Assembly (NCBI GenBank): GCA_019119595.1
Contig: DWWS01000008.1
Coordinates: 1-54,405, forward strand
Direction: 5' to 3'
DNA length: 54,405 nt
Source of the DNA: Candidatus Eisenbergiella merdavium
GTDB lineage: Bacteria > Bacillota > Clostridia > Lachnospirales > Lachnospiraceae
Under the pieces are notes generated by a model that was not told the DNA's origin, searched no databases, and saw only the letters and a program-made list of their open reading frames with translations. How positions within the stretch are numbered: position 1 is the first letter of the stretch; each line of letters opens with the position of its first letter. The position numbers and the translations under genes are program-made. Of this stretch, positions 1 to 8,893 are shown one piece after another.

Positions 1-571
1 CTGTGTTATAATTCATTTGATGACCTCCATTTGTATGCGGTAATTCCTGTTACCATTTATTTTTCCGATTTATAGTATACAGGTAAATCCACGAATCTAC
101 AAATCGGAGGTCATTACATATTGTCTGTTACTCTCCTTTCGATTGTCTGTCACAAGCCGCTTGCAAGAAGGAGCCGCACACTGTATAATATTTATGTGGC
201 ACGCCGTCCTGCGGCGGGGCTGTGCATGGAAGTGGCGTAGAAAACACTTGCCAGTGAGCGCCACTTCCTTTACATTTTCTCAAGGGCTTTAATCCCATCC
301 CGTAAACCCTGCGGTCGTTTTACGTCTTTTCGTTCGCAATAATCATCAAGGATTTTTAATAGATGTAAGGGAAATCCTCAGTACATTATGTAAGTACTAA
401 AATGTAGATATTATTGCAGGAGCAGTATGTAAGGATCATGTACATCTTAGCGTTGCAATTCCGCCGAAACTTAGTATAGCCTGATTGGGCAGGACAAAGC
501 TATCAGTATCTATAAAAATTATAAACCTATAACAGAAAAATTTATTTGCCATCAGGGGTTCATTAGGTGAT
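1..571. other. Gene-poor AT-rich flank with a candidate promoter
   Basis: No intact gene is visible. A promoter-like pair TTGCAA (161-166) and TATAAT (184-189) with a 17-bp spacer points rightwards, but the next gene begins about 380 bases later, so it may drive a long leader or belong to a lost gene. A 10-bp inverted repeat (GGAAGTGGCG at 228-237 and its complement at 259-268) sits immediately beyond the stop of the gene fragment listed at 270-377. The rest looks like decayed sequence bordering the AT-rich ABC pair. Confidence 0.4.
270..377 (-). pseudogene. C-terminal fragment of an unidentified protein
   Basis: Read on the minus strand, this stretch gives about 35 codons of protein-like sequence (containing ILDDYCERKDVKRPQGL and ending ALEKM) followed by TAA. 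It has no start codon or ribosome site and is preceded directly by an in-frame TGA, so it is most simply the surviving tail of a deleted gene. I cannot name the family. Its presence supports the idea that the neighbouring ABC genes lie in rearranged DNA. Confidence 0.35.
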
Positions 572-2344
572 ATGAAGAAAAAAAATTATTTATGGGCAAT
601 AAGAGAGTGTTTTAATGTGAGTTTTTCCAGCAGCTTAATTATAGTTTTATTTTATGTTGCTAATGGATTATTAAATCCTATTATGATCAATATAGTAGCA
701 AAAATAATTAATAAAATAGAAGATTATGTTGCAAGTTATAAGACCATTTTTTGGGTTATCGTTATTTTATCAGTGGCCTATATATATAGACAAACAAGTA
801 GTATTTTTATACAATTTTTTATTGAGAAGGTAAGAATTCGCCTTAAAGTAATATTTGGACGTAAATTATTAATTCAGCGTACTAATTTTTCGATAGCTGA
901 TTTGGAAGATGAGAATAAATATAACATGATAGAAGCTGTGGTTAATAATGCAGATAAACAGCTAAGTGGCATGCTCTTAAGTTTTTGCATTATTATTTCT
1001 TTAGCAATAGAATTTATTGGAATATTTAGTATTATTAGTCGTTTTAATCCTTTGATTATACCAATTTTTATATTATTTGCCTGTCCTTTGGCAGTTTTGT
1101 CTTTTAAGGGGGGAAGAGAGGTATACTTAGAAGATAGAGGTATTATCAAATTAACAAGATTAATGAAATATTATACAGAAGTTTTGTCTGATAAAGAACA
1201 TATAAACGAACGAACATTATTTGGATATAGTGATTACATAAATGGAAAATATGCTGAAGCGCATTTAAAAAGATCTAATGCAAATACTATAGTATTGGCT
1301 AAATGGATGATGAGAATCAAAATTTGTGCAGTTGTATTGCTTATATTTTCTGTGTATGTTATTTTGATGATGTTTGAAAATATATCGCGAGGAACTCTCA
1401 CTATAGGATTGTTTATAACTCTAACAGGTACCATAGTTTCTTTTTCAAAACAACTAACTCAAACGTTCTCAAGGCTTATCTTTGATATTGCTGATCAAAG
1501 GGAATATCTTGTGGAAATTAATGATTTTTTTTCGATAAAGGGAGAAGAAGAGTATTCGGAGTATACATATAATGAAGAGGTTTTTGAAACATTACAAGTA
1601 ATAGATCTCTCATTTAAATATCCTAATAGCGAGCAATATGTTTTACAAAATCTAAATCTAACATTGGAAAAGGGTAAAAGTTATTCTTTAATTGGAATTA
1701 ACGGAGCGGGAAAAAGTACGTTAATTAAAATTTTAACAGGTACTTATAAGAGTTATGACGGAATAGTTCTAATTAATGGAAAAGATATAAAAACGTATTC
1801 TGACAATAGATTGAGAAATATATTTTCATTGGTTTTTCAGGACTTTGCTAAGTATCAAATCAGTCTAAAAGATAATCTTATATTTTCACATGAGGAGTTA
1901 TGGGATACATCTGTTCTTCATAAAAGTGGATTGGATGACTTAATTGAAAGTCTGAAAGAGCATGAAGATACTATTGTAGGAAAGATTGAAGGTAATGGTG
2001 TAGATTTATCTGGGGGAGAATGGCAAAAGATAGTTATTGCCAGAGCATTGCTGAGAAAGGTTCCATTTATGATAATGGACGAGCCAACAGCAAGTTTAAG
2101 CCCCAGGGTAGAGAATGATTTCTATACAAATTTAGTAGAAATGAAAAAAGATAGTACCCTTTTACTGATAAGCCATAGGATGGCAGCTACAAGAATTACA
2201 GATGAGATTATATTGTTAGATAAAGGACAAATAGTAGAACAGGGTACACATACTGATCTTATGATGCAAAGAGGACTATATTATAGTATGTTTGAAAGTC
2301 AGAGGAGAAGCTATTGTGATTACGAAGAAATTCAAATTTATTAG
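572..2344 (+). CDS. ABC exporter half-transporter (membrane plus ATPase), first of a pair
   Basis: A 590-residue protein with an N-terminal membrane domain (about 1-320, several hydrophobic helices) and a C-terminal nucleotide-binding domain. Visible motifs are Walker A GINGAGKST, signature LSGGEWQ, Walker B FMIMDEPTAS and the switch histidine in ISHRMA. The D-loop reads SLSP instead of the usual SALD. The next gene overlaps its 3' end, so the two products probably form a heterodimeric exporter. The LSGGEWQ form is common in peptide or bacteriocin-type exporters, but no precursor peptide was found nearby. The base composition is much more AT-rich than most of the window, which suggests recent acquisition. 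Substrate unknown. Confidence 0.85.
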   Translation: MKKKNYLWAIRECFNVSFSSSLIIVLFYVANGLLNPIMINIVAKIINKIEDYVASYKTIFWVIVILSVAYIYRQTSSIFIQFFIEKVRIRLKVIFGRKLLIQRTNFSIADLEDENKYNMIEAVVNNADKQLSGMLLSFCIIISLAIEFIGIFSIISRFNPLIIPIFILFACPLAVLSFKGGREVYLEDRGIIKLTRLMKYYTEVLSDKEHINERTLFGYSDYINGKYAEAHLKRSNANTIVLAKWMMRIKICAVVLLIFSVYVILMMFENISRGTLTIGLFITLTGTIVSFSKQLTQTFSRLIFDIADQREYLVEINDFFSIKGEEEYSEYTYNEEVFETLQVIDLSFKYPNSEQYVLQNLNLTLEKGKSYSLIGINGAGKSTLIKILTGTYKSYDGIVLINGKDIKTYSDNRLRNIFSLVFQDFAKYQISLKDNLIFSHEELWDTSVLHKSGLDDLIESLKEHEDTIVGKIEGNGVDLSGGEWQKIVIARALLRKVPFMIMDEPTASLSPRVENDFYTNLVEMKKDSTLLLISHRMAATRITDEIILLDKGQIVEQGTHTDLMMQRGLYYSMFESQRRSYCDYEEIQIY

Positions 2345-4079
2345 TATGATAAAGGATGCAATAAAATATTCATGGTTGGCTGGTCCCGCAATTTTTATTT
2401 CATTGGTATTATCATCAATCTTTAAATGTCTTTCACAATTACTAGAAATATATTTTTTGCAAGGGTTATTTTTGGTTGTTAGTAATTTTTTCATTAAAGA
2501 GAATACGACTAAAGATGTGTATATCGCTATAATTGAGTTGGGATTTGTTTTAGTTATTACACAAGGAATAGAATTATGGGAATATCTTTCACAAGGCTAC
2601 TTTTGGAGGCGGGGTAACGGGTATATTCAGTATTTATTTCACCAAAAATTGTCGCATAAAAAAGCGCTGGATTTTGAAAATAATGATTTTCTAAATACGA
2701 TAAAGAAGTCAACCCTGGGAAGTGAAGATGCACCTGACGCGATAAGAAGCTTAATACAATTACTCTGTTATTATATTCCTTTTTTTCTACTTGTAGGGTG
2801 GTATCTCTATGAAATAGTTCCTCAAATGATATTTGCGTTGGCAATTATTTCGTTATCAGTTTTGTTTGCGGAATGGCTTAAATCGCAACGAACATATGAT
2901 CTTGAAGAGGAAGTCTCTGATTTAAAAAGAAAAGTGGATTATTATGAAAAATGTGTTACGGATAAAGAGTACTATAAAGAAACCCGTTTCCTTGGAGTAA
3001 TAAACTATTTTGTCAAAAAATATGATAGTTCATTGGCACAATTGCTAAGTAAATTTGACTTAAAAGAGAATAAAAATCTGAAGAGTAATATTTTTTTTAA
3101 TATAGTAAATATTTGTGGTTATATTTTTATTTTTTGTTTCCTCATGGTTTGTATGAAAAATGAAGTAATTGGTGTGATTGAATTTGCAACGATATATTTT
3201 GCAATTGATAAAGTAAAAAGTGCAATCGAGGATATGATTAAAAGTATAGGCGCTACTTTGCAAAATGTTGTGAGAATGTCATTCCTTTTTGATTTTTTAT
3301 CGATTCAAGAAAATATGAATTTAAAGGGAAATTGTCTCCCAAAGAATGGAGAAATCAAATTAAGTAAGGTGGGCTTTTCTTACCCAGGAAATAGTACTAA
3401 CGTACTTGAAGATATAAGTATAACGATAAAGCCAGGTGAAACAGTAGCTATTGTGGGTGATAATGGTGCTGGTAAATCTACATTAGTTAAAATAATAATT
3501 GGTCTATATCAACCAACTGTAGGGACTGTTTATTACAATGAAGAAAATACTGCAGAGTATGAACCTCATCGTTTATATGAAGATATTTCTGGTGTTTTTC
3601 AAAATTTTAATAAATACAATTTGTCTTTAGAAGAAAATGTGAAAATAAGCGATGTTTCAAATCCAGAGGAATGTAAAGAGATATATGATAAGATTGGTAT
3701 TGATTTAAATTCTTTAGAAGACAAAGAACATACATTAATGGGAAAAGAATTCGGTGGAACCGATTTATCTGGAGGGGAATGGCAACGTATTGCGATAGCG
3801 AGGGGACTTTATAGAAGAAGTAGCGTTATTATTTTAGATGAGCCAACAGCAGCTATTGATCCTCTTGAAGAAAGTCATATATTTGAAATGTTTCAGAGAA
3901 TAAGTGAAGGAAAAACAGGTATATTAGTTACACATAGAATGGGAGCAATAAAAATGGCAGATCGTATTTTAATGATGGACCATGGAAAAATCATAGAGGA
4001 AGGAACACATGATGAATTAATTAATTATAGTGGAAAATATTGTGAACTATATAAGCTTCAAGCAAAATGGTATCAGTGA
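2316..4079 (+). CDS. ABC exporter half-transporter, second of a pair
   Basis: A protein of about 587 residues with an N-terminal transmembrane domain and a C-terminal ATPase (Walker A GDNGAGKST, signature LSGGEWQ, Walker B VIILDEPTAAID, switch histidine in VTHRMG). I place the start at GTG 2316 because AGAGGAG lies 8 bases upstream; a TTG at 2292 in the same frame has no such site. The gene overlaps the preceding exporter by 29 bases, which implies translational coupling and a heterodimer. Both ATP sites look catalytically complete. It shares the AT-rich composition of its partner. Function beyond export is not determinable from sequence. Confidence 0.83.
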   Translation: MITKKFKFISMIKDAIKYSWLAGPAIFISLVLSSIFKCLSQLLEIYFLQGLFLVVSNFFIKENTTKDVYIAIIELGFVLVITQGIELWEYLSQGYFWRRGNGYIQYLFHQKLSHKKALDFENNDFLNTIKKSTLGSEDAPDAIRSLIQLLCYYIPFFLLVGWYLYEIVPQMIFALAIISLSVLFAEWLKSQRTYDLEEEVSDLKRKVDYYEKCVTDKEYYKETRFLGVINYFVKKYDSSLAQLLSKFDLKENKNLKSNIFFNIVNICGYIFIFCFLMVCMKNEVIGVIEFATIYFAIDKVKSAIEDMIKSIGATLQNVVRMSFLFDFLSIQENMNLKGNCLPKNGEIKLSKVGFSYPGNSTNVLEDISITIKPGETVAIVGDNGAGKSTLVKIIIGLYQPTVGTVYYNEENTAEYEPHRLYEDISGVFQNFNKYNLSLEENVKISDVSNPEECKEIYDKIGIDLNSLEDKEHTLMGKEFGGTDLSGGEWQRIAIARGLYRRSSVIILDEPTAAIDPLEESHIFEMFQRISEGKTGILVTHRMGAIKMADRILMMDHGKIIEEGTHDELINYSGKYCELYKLQAKWYQ

Positions 4080-4195
4080 ATTATATCCGAGTTTATCCTG
4101 AATTATTTATAATAATTCATTTCAATGCGGTCAATGCCGCATAACTGTTTCCATAAAGATGATGAAAATCTGTGGCAGGTAATCTGCCAGATTCT

Positions 4196-4288
4196 CGGTA
4201 TCAGGATCACGGATATCATCCGCTGGTCTGTTATGACGGAATTACGGGTGACCTTCTGAAAATCCGGCTTCGAAACGGAACAGCTTAT
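4196..4288 (+). pseudogene. IS1380-family transposase remnant
   Basis: One frame reads RYQDHGYHPLVCYDGITGDL followed by LKIRLRNGTAY, which matches the conserved core of IS1380-type transposases (a GYHPL-x(5)-G-x-TGDLL block). No start, no complete frame and no terminal repeats are present, so only a short scar remains. The surrounding 4080-4398 stretch has no other gene; it contains short palindromes (GAATTATT-TAT-AATAATTC near 4099-4117 and ATGCGG-TCAATG-CCGCAT near 4125-4142). The remnant immediately follows the AT-rich ABC pair and supports its arrival with mobile DNA. Confidence 0.65.
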
Positions 4289-4398
4289 CCATTATGTACA
4301 CATTTATTGTGACAAATATGGATTCTGAACCAGAAAAGGTAATTCGGTGAATATTATGGTGCGGCAGAGCCGCCAGTCCGGAGTGTCAGTCCGGAAAA

Positions 4399-4887
4399 TT
4401 AAGAATTTACGATGATTTCATAATGGATTCTTGGCCCTGCATACCAGGAGAAGGTCTCTTCGCTCTCTTTTACAAACTGAAAGCCTGCGCTTTCATAGCT
4501 GTGCCGCGCGGGAATGAAGGATTCATTCGTCCAGACGACAATCCTTTTTGGGCCCCGCGCGATCATGCGGGAAACGGCCTCCTGCATCTGCCGTTTCCCG
4601 TAGCCCTTTCCTTTATGCTTCGTCAGGATGCAGTTGTGCCCGACTTCTATCGATTCAGGCAGGCTGGTCGGATTCCAGGAAACAAACCCGATGGGTTCTC
4701 CATCTAAGACGGTCATAAAGCCGCAGAGATCCGCGATGTGGGGATTGTCGAAAAAGAAGTCATCAAATTCCTTCCACTGATTCAGCCAGTCCCGTTCAAA
4801 TTTTGGCTCAAAGGAATAGGCGTCTCTCAGAAGAGCCACAAGCGTTCCGCGGGGAAATTCCGTTATCTTTTTAAATTCGATATCCAT
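4399..4887 (-). CDS. GNAT-family N-acetyltransferase
   Basis: A 162-residue single-domain protein of the GNAT fold. The acetyl-CoA pyrophosphate loop is visible as KHKGKGYGKRQM (a Q/RxxGxG/A-type motif) after a strand reading GHNCILT, followed by a helix and an NxxxxxARxxYExxGF-like block (NESFIPARHSYESAGF) typical of the C-terminal half. It acetylates an amine on an unknown small molecule or protein. It is transcribed leftwards and stands alone between the IS remnant and the candidate toxin-antitoxin locus. Confidence 0.8.
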   Translation of the reverse strand: MDIEFKKITEFPRGTLVALLRDAYSFEPKFERDWLNQWKEFDDFFFDNPHIADLCGFMTVLDGEPIGFVSWNPTSLPESIEVGHNCILTKHKGKGYGKRQMQEAVSRMIARGPKRIVVWTNESFIPARHSYESAGFQFVKESEETFSWYAGPRIHYEIIVNS

Positions 4888-4947
4888 TAAAAAACCACCT
4901 TAAATAAAAAATCTTGAAGGAACAGGGAGAATCTGTTATGTTATAAA

Positions 4948-5048
4948 CATAAAAGGAAACAAACAACCACCCACAAGTGGTTTGACCTTTGCAAGAAGTA
5001 GAAAACACCACCCTGACACCTGGCCAAAGTTTCAAGGGTGGTTTTTCT
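4948..5048 (+). ncRNA. Candidate antisense RNA antitoxin
   Basis: A promoter-like TTGAAG (4914-4919), 17-bp spacer and TATGTT (4937-4942) precede a stretch with two hairpins: AACCAC/GTGGTT (4965-4982) and CCACCCT/AGGGTGG (5008-5041), the latter followed by a T run. The RNA would converge on and overlap the 3' end of the oppositely transcribed small membrane peptide, and its ACCACCC segments are complementary to that gene's GGGTGGT ribosome-site region. This is the layout of type I antitoxins such as RatA. RNA ends are inferred. Confidence 0.4.
5006..5048 (+). terminator. Rho-independent terminator between toxin and antitoxin
   Basis: CCACCCT (5008-5014) pairs with AGGGTGG (5035-5041), followed by TTTTTCT. 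On the other strand the same stem comes about 15 bases after the small peptide's stop codon and is followed by a weaker T run, so it may end both converging transcripts. Confidence 0.7.
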
Positions 5049-5056
5049 ATGCGGTA

Positions 5057-5146
5057 CTAATGACTGATCAAATGTATGAATATCAGTAGTGCGATCAAAA
5101 ATAATCCGAACTGCATCAAGTCGTTAAAGTTGAATTCGTTCTTCAT
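5057..5146 (-). CDS. Small membrane peptide, candidate type I (holin-like) toxin
   Basis: A 29-codon ORF: a short polar start (MKNEFNFNDLMQ) followed by one hydrophobic helix (FGLFLIALLIFIHLI) and a short polar end. It has a clear GGGGTGG ribosome site 5 bases before ATG and a strong promoter upstream (5214-5243, minus strand). Size, single helix, strong promoter and overlapping convergent RNA fit the Firmicute holin-like type I toxins, which depolarise the membrane when the antisense RNA is lost. It could also be a non-toxic small membrane protein. Too short for routine gene prediction. Confidence 0.6.
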   Translation of the reverse strand: MKNEFNFNDLMQFGLFLIALLIFIHLISH

Positions 5147-5213
5147 AAGTACCACCCCGTTCTATGTAGAATGAGGTCAACGCCATCCTGTAGCACGATT
5201 GTTCCTTTAACCT

Positions 5214-5243
5214 AATATACCAAAACTATCCAAATCATGTCAA
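5214..5243 (-). promoter_or_regulatory. Promoter of the small membrane peptide
   Basis: On the minus strand TTGACA (5243-5238) and TATATT (5219-5214) are separated by 18 bases. The transcript would begin near 5207 and carry a leader of about 60 bases before the peptide start at 5146. Confidence 0.6.
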
Positions 5244-5344
5244 TAAAACAGCGGCTTGTTTCAGGGGCTGAGTGCAGTACCCTGTAAACTGACCCAGCAT
5301 ATCATTTAGGAAAAATAAAATATGATTTTCCCCATTGTATTCTG

Positions 5345-5373
5345 TTGACATTTCTCCCACATCACTCTATACT
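5345..5373 (+). promoter_or_regulatory. Promoter of microcompartment unit 1
   Basis: TTGACA (5345-5350), a 17-bp spacer and TATACT (5368-5373) form a near-consensus housekeeping promoter about 120 bases before the dehydratase start. Such a strong promoter in front of a catabolic locus implies repression in the absence of inducer; candidate operator repeats lie just downstream. Confidence 0.75.
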
Positions 5374-5387
5374 GAAAGAAAAACCAT

Positions 5388-5441
5388 AAAAAACAACATT
5401 TTATATCTTTGGAATTCAACAAAAAACAACGATAAATTCAG
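5388..5441 (+). promoter_or_regulatory. Candidate operator repeats shared by both microcompartment promoters
   Basis: AAAAAACAACATT (5388-5400) and AAAAAACAACGATAAATTCAG split as 5421-5430 plus 5431-5441 lie between promoter 1 and the dehydratase start. A related AAAAATCAACATTCAG overlaps the start region of promoter 2 (10061-10076). The locus encodes a DeoR-family repressor, so these are candidate binding sites; the link is inference from position and repetition. Confidence 0.4.
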
Positions 5442-5494
5442 AAAAAACGAAAAAAGAAGCAAAAATGGCAAAAAACGGAAGATTGGAGGGAACC

Positions 5495-8020
5495 ATGGAA
5501 AAATTCAACACAAATCCAACGGCAAAATCGGACAGGATTCCACGCCTTGTGGAAGCTCTGTACCGAAAGATGCCGGAGATTGAGGCCGACAGGGCGGTGC
5601 TTCTGACGGAAAGCTATCAGAAGACCGAGGGAGAGCCCATCGTTATGAGAAGGGCGAAGGCCTTTGCGCACATTCTGGCCAATATCCCGATCATTATCCG
5701 TGAGGACGAGCTGGTGGTGGGAAGCTCCACGCTGGCGCCGAGGGGCTGTCAGACCTTCCCGGAATATTCCTGGGAGTGGCTGGAGGCGGAGTTTGACACC
5801 ATCGAGAAGCGTTCGGCGGATCCTTTTTATATTTCGGAGGAGACGAAGGCGCGGCTTAAGCAGGTACATACCTACTGGAAGGGAAAGACCAACAGCGAGC
5901 TTGCCCTTTCCTATATGGCGCCGGAAACGGTGAAGGCTATGGAGCACAACGTGTTCACGCCGGGAAACTATTTTTACAACGGCGTGGGCCATGTGACGGT
6001 TCATTACGATAAGGTTCTGGAAAGCGGCCTTTCCGGCATTATCCGGGAGGCAGCGCAGGAGCTGTCCCGCTGCGGCGTGGGAGACGCGGATTACGCCTCG
6101 AAGCACTGCTTCCTGGAGGCGGTGATCCTAAGCTGCGCGGCGGTGATCGGCTATGCGGAGCGTTACAGCGCTCTGGCCCAAAAAGAGGCGGAGGGCTGCT
6201 CTGATCCGGTCAGGAAACAGGAGCTTCTTCAGATCGCGGAAACCTGTTCCCGTGTGCCCAGGGAAGGCGCGAAAAGCTTCCGGGAGGCCTGTCAGAGCTT
6301 CTGGTTCATCCAGCAGCTTCTGCAGATGGAGGGAAGCGGACATTCCATTTCTCCCGGACGTTTTGACCAGTACATGTACCCTTATTATAAAAAAGACCTG
6401 GAGGAGGGGAAGATCACCAGGGATCAGGCCCAGGAGCTGATCGACTGCATCTGGGTGAAGCTGAACGATCTGAACAAGGCGAGGGACGCAGCAAGCGCGG
6501 AGGGATTCGCAGGCTACAGCCTGTTCCAGAACCTGATCGTGGGAGGCCAGGATGAAAACGGTCTGGATGTGACCAACGACCTTTCCTTCATGTGCATCTG
6601 GGCCTCTCATCACGTGTTCCTGCCTCAGCCCTCCCTGTCCATCCGGGTGTGGAACCTGACGCCCCATGAGCTGATGGTGGAGGCGGCGAAGCTGACGCGG
6701 ACAGGGATCGGCCTTCCTGCCTACTATAACGATGAGGTCATCATTCCCTCTCTGATGAACCGGGGGCTTTCCCTGGAGGACGCCAGAACCTACAACATCA
6801 TCGGCTGTGTGGAGCCGCAGAAGGCGGGAAAGACCGACGGCTGGCATGACGCGGCGTTCTTCAATATGTGCCGTCCTCTGGAATTTGTTTTTTCTCAGGG
6901 AAAGGACAGGGGAGAGCAGATCGGCCCGGTCACCATGCGGGTGGAGGATATGACAAGCTTCGAGGAGTTTTACGACGCCTATAAGCAGCAGATGGAATAT
7001 TTCATCAGCCTGCTTGTGAACGCGGACAACTCCATCGATACGGCCCATGCGGTGCGCTGTCCGCTGCCCTTCCTGTCCGGACTGGTGGACGACTGCATCC
7101 GGCGCGGAAAAACGATGCAGGAGGGCGGAGCCGTCTATAACTTTACGGGACCGCAGGGCTTTGGCATCGCCAATGTGGCGGATTCCCTGTACGCCGTCAA
7201 GACCCTGGTCTTTGAGGAAAAAAAGGTGACGCTTGCGGAATATAAGCGGGCGCTCAAGCTGAATTTCGGAAAGGGCTTCGATGCTGTTACCGTACAGGAA
7301 ATGACGCAGGATGTGTTAAAGGAGCTTCAGAAGGCGGGACAGAGCCCTTCCGAAGCGCAGATCGCCGGAATTGTGAAGGGCATCGCCCGGGCGGAGCTTT
7401 CAGAGGAGGATAAAAAACTGTGCGAAAGGGTTTACGCGCTGATCGAAGAGGTGCCCAAATTCGGAAACGACATCGATGAGGTGGACGCCTTCGCGAGAGA
7501 CGCCGCCTATACCTATACAAGACCTCTGGAAAAATACAAAAATCCCAGGGGCGGCATGTTCCAGGCGGGGCTTTACCCGGTTTCCGCCAATGTGCCGCTG
7601 GGCGCTCAGACCGGGGCGACGCCGGACGGACGGCTGGCCCATACCCCTGTGGCCGACGGCGTATCCCCGTCCGCGGGAAGAGACGTGCACGGGCCGACGG
7701 CGACGGCAAATTCCGTTTCCCGGCTGGATCACGGCATCGCCTCCAACGGAACGCTCCTGAACCAGAAATTCCACCCCTCCGCCCTCAGCGGGGACGCGGG
7801 GCTTGATAACTTCGTGGCCCTGATCCGTTCCTATTTTGACCAGAAGGGAAGCCACATGCAGTTCAATGTGGTGGACAAGCAGACCCTGCTGGATGCGCAG
7901 AAGCACCCGGAGCAGTACCGCCATCTGGTGGTGCGTGTGGCCGGCTACAGCGCGCTTTTCACCACGCTTTCCCGCTCTCTGCAGGATGATATCATCCGCA
8001 GGACCGAGCAGGGCTTCTGA
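5495..8020 (+). CDS. Glycyl-radical 1,2-propanediol dehydratase
   Basis: An 841-residue glycyl radical enzyme of the glycerol/propanediol dehydratase branch. It converts 1,2-propanediol to propionaldehyde without vitamin B12. The radical cysteine is in IIGCVEPQ (about C438) followed by the GCVEP glutamate, and the glycyl radical site is RVAGYSALF near the C-terminus (about G817), 24 residues from the end. Length is typical for the family. I prefer ATG 5495 over ATG 5465 because GGAGGG lies directly upstream. It begins unit 1 and is followed after 24 bases by its activase. The downstream aldolase, PduL and propanediol-type shell genes argue for propanediol rather than choline or glycerol as substrate. 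It is expected to sit inside the shell, although no clear separate targeting tail is visible. Confidence 0.92.
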   Translation: MEKFNTNPTAKSDRIPRLVEALYRKMPEIEADRAVLLTESYQKTEGEPIVMRRAKAFAHILANIPIIIREDELVVGSSTLAPRGCQTFPEYSWEWLEAEFDTIEKRSADPFYISEETKARLKQVHTYWKGKTNSELALSYMAPETVKAMEHNVFTPGNYFYNGVGHVTVHYDKVLESGLSGIIREAAQELSRCGVGDADYASKHCFLEAVILSCAAVIGYAERYSALAQKEAEGCSDPVRKQELLQIAETCSRVPREGAKSFREACQSFWFIQQLLQMEGSGHSISPGRFDQYMYPYYKKDLEEGKITRDQAQELIDCIWVKLNDLNKARDAASAEGFAGYSLFQNLIVGGQDENGLDVTNDLSFMCIWASHHVFLPQPSLSIRVWNLTPHELMVEAAKLTRTGIGLPAYYNDEVIIPSLMNRGLSLEDARTYNIIGCVEPQKAGKTDGWHDAAFFNMCRPLEFVFSQGKDRGEQIGPVTMRVEDMTSFEEFYDAYKQQMEYFISLLVNADNSIDTAHAVRCPLPFLSGLVDDCIRRGKTMQEGGAVYNFTGPQGFGIANVADSLYAVKTLVFEEKKVTLAEYKRALKLNFGKGFDAVTVQEMTQDVLKELQKAGQSPSEAQIAGIVKGIARAELSEEDKKLCERVYALIEEVPKFGNDIDEVDAFARDAAYTYTRPLEKYKNPRGGMFQAGLYPVSANVPLGAQTGATPDGRLAHTPVADGVSPSAGRDVHGPTATANSVSRLDHGIASNGTLLNQKFHPSALSGDAGLDNFVALIRSYFDQKGSHMQFNVVDKQTLLDAQKHPEQYRHLVVRVAGYSALFTTLSRSLQDDIIRRTEQGF

Positions 8021-8044
8021 AACCGAGAAAGGAAATCAGAAACG

Positions 8045-8836
8045 ATGGATTACCTGGATACAAAAGGACGAATTTTTGACATACAGCGCTATTCCATCCA
8101 CGATGGAACCGGGATCCGTACCATTGTTTTTCTGAAGGGCTGCGTGCTGCGCTGCCGCTGGTGCTGCAACCCGGAATCCCAGGAGTACGCCGTCCAGACC
8201 ATGATGGTGGCGGGAAAGCCCAAAACGATTGGCCGGGATGTGACGGTGCGGGAAGTGATGGAAACGGTGGTCAGGGACCGGACCTTCTACCGGCGCTCCG
8301 GCGGCGGCCTCACCCTTTCCGGAGGAGAGAGCCTCTGCCAGCCGGATTTTGCCGTGGCCCTTCTTCGCGCGGCAAAGGAAAATGGGATCAATACGGCGAT
8401 GGAGAGCATGGCCTGCGCCCCCATGGAGACGATCGACAGGGTTCTGGAATGGCTGGACGTGTATCTGTGCGACGTGAAGCACATGAACGGAGAAAAACAC
8501 CGGGAATTTACCGGAAAGAACAACGCCCCCATGCTGGAAAACATCAGAAAAATAGCGCAGTCCGGAAAGACGCAGCTTGTGATCCGGGTTCCGGTGATCC
8601 CCACCTTCAACGATACGAGGGAGGAGATCGCGGATATCGCCCGGTTCGCGGACAGCCTGCCCGGTGTGAAGCGGATCCACCTGCTTCCCTATCACAGGCT
8701 GGGACAGGATAAATATGAGGGGCTGGGAAGGGAATATCTGATGAAGGATATCCTGCCGCCCTCTGCGGAGCACATGGAAGACCTGAAGCGCGTGGTGGAA
8801 CAGGTGAGCGGCCTGGAGTGCCACATCGGAGGCTGA
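8045..8836 (+). CDS. Radical-SAM activating enzyme for the dehydratase
   Basis: A 263-residue radical SAM protein that installs the glycyl radical on the neighbouring dehydratase. The cluster motif is CVLRCRWC (C33, C37, C40), close to the N-terminus after the family pattern of an IQRYSIHDGTGIRT segment. A GGE motif (LTLSGGES) for SAM binding follows. The usual ferredoxin-like insert with two extra 4Fe-4S clusters, found directly after the first motif in many glycyl-radical activases, is absent: the chain goes straight from NPESQ to the next strand. It therefore resembles the short pyruvate-formate-lyase activase form. It lies 24 bases after the dehydratase gene. Confidence 0.92.
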   Translation: MDYLDTKGRIFDIQRYSIHDGTGIRTIVFLKGCVLRCRWCCNPESQEYAVQTMMVAGKPKTIGRDVTVREVMETVVRDRTFYRRSGGGLTLSGGESLCQPDFAVALLRAAKENGINTAMESMACAPMETIDRVLEWLDVYLCDVKHMNGEKHREFTGKNNAPMLENIRKIAQSGKTQLVIRVPVIPTFNDTREEIADIARFADSLPGVKRIHLLPYHRLGQDKYEGLGREYLMKDILPPSAEHMEDLKRVVEQVSGLECHIGG

Positions 8837-8893
8837 CGCGAAGCGCTTCGGCATGGAGGCGGATTGAGAAATGCGCGAAGGCAGGAGGCAGAT

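Noticed and set aside
5438..6106. Long open frames antisense to the dehydratase gene
   Set aside because: They have low-complexity, basic composition, no ribosome sites and mirror the GC-rich coding strand; shadows of the real gene.
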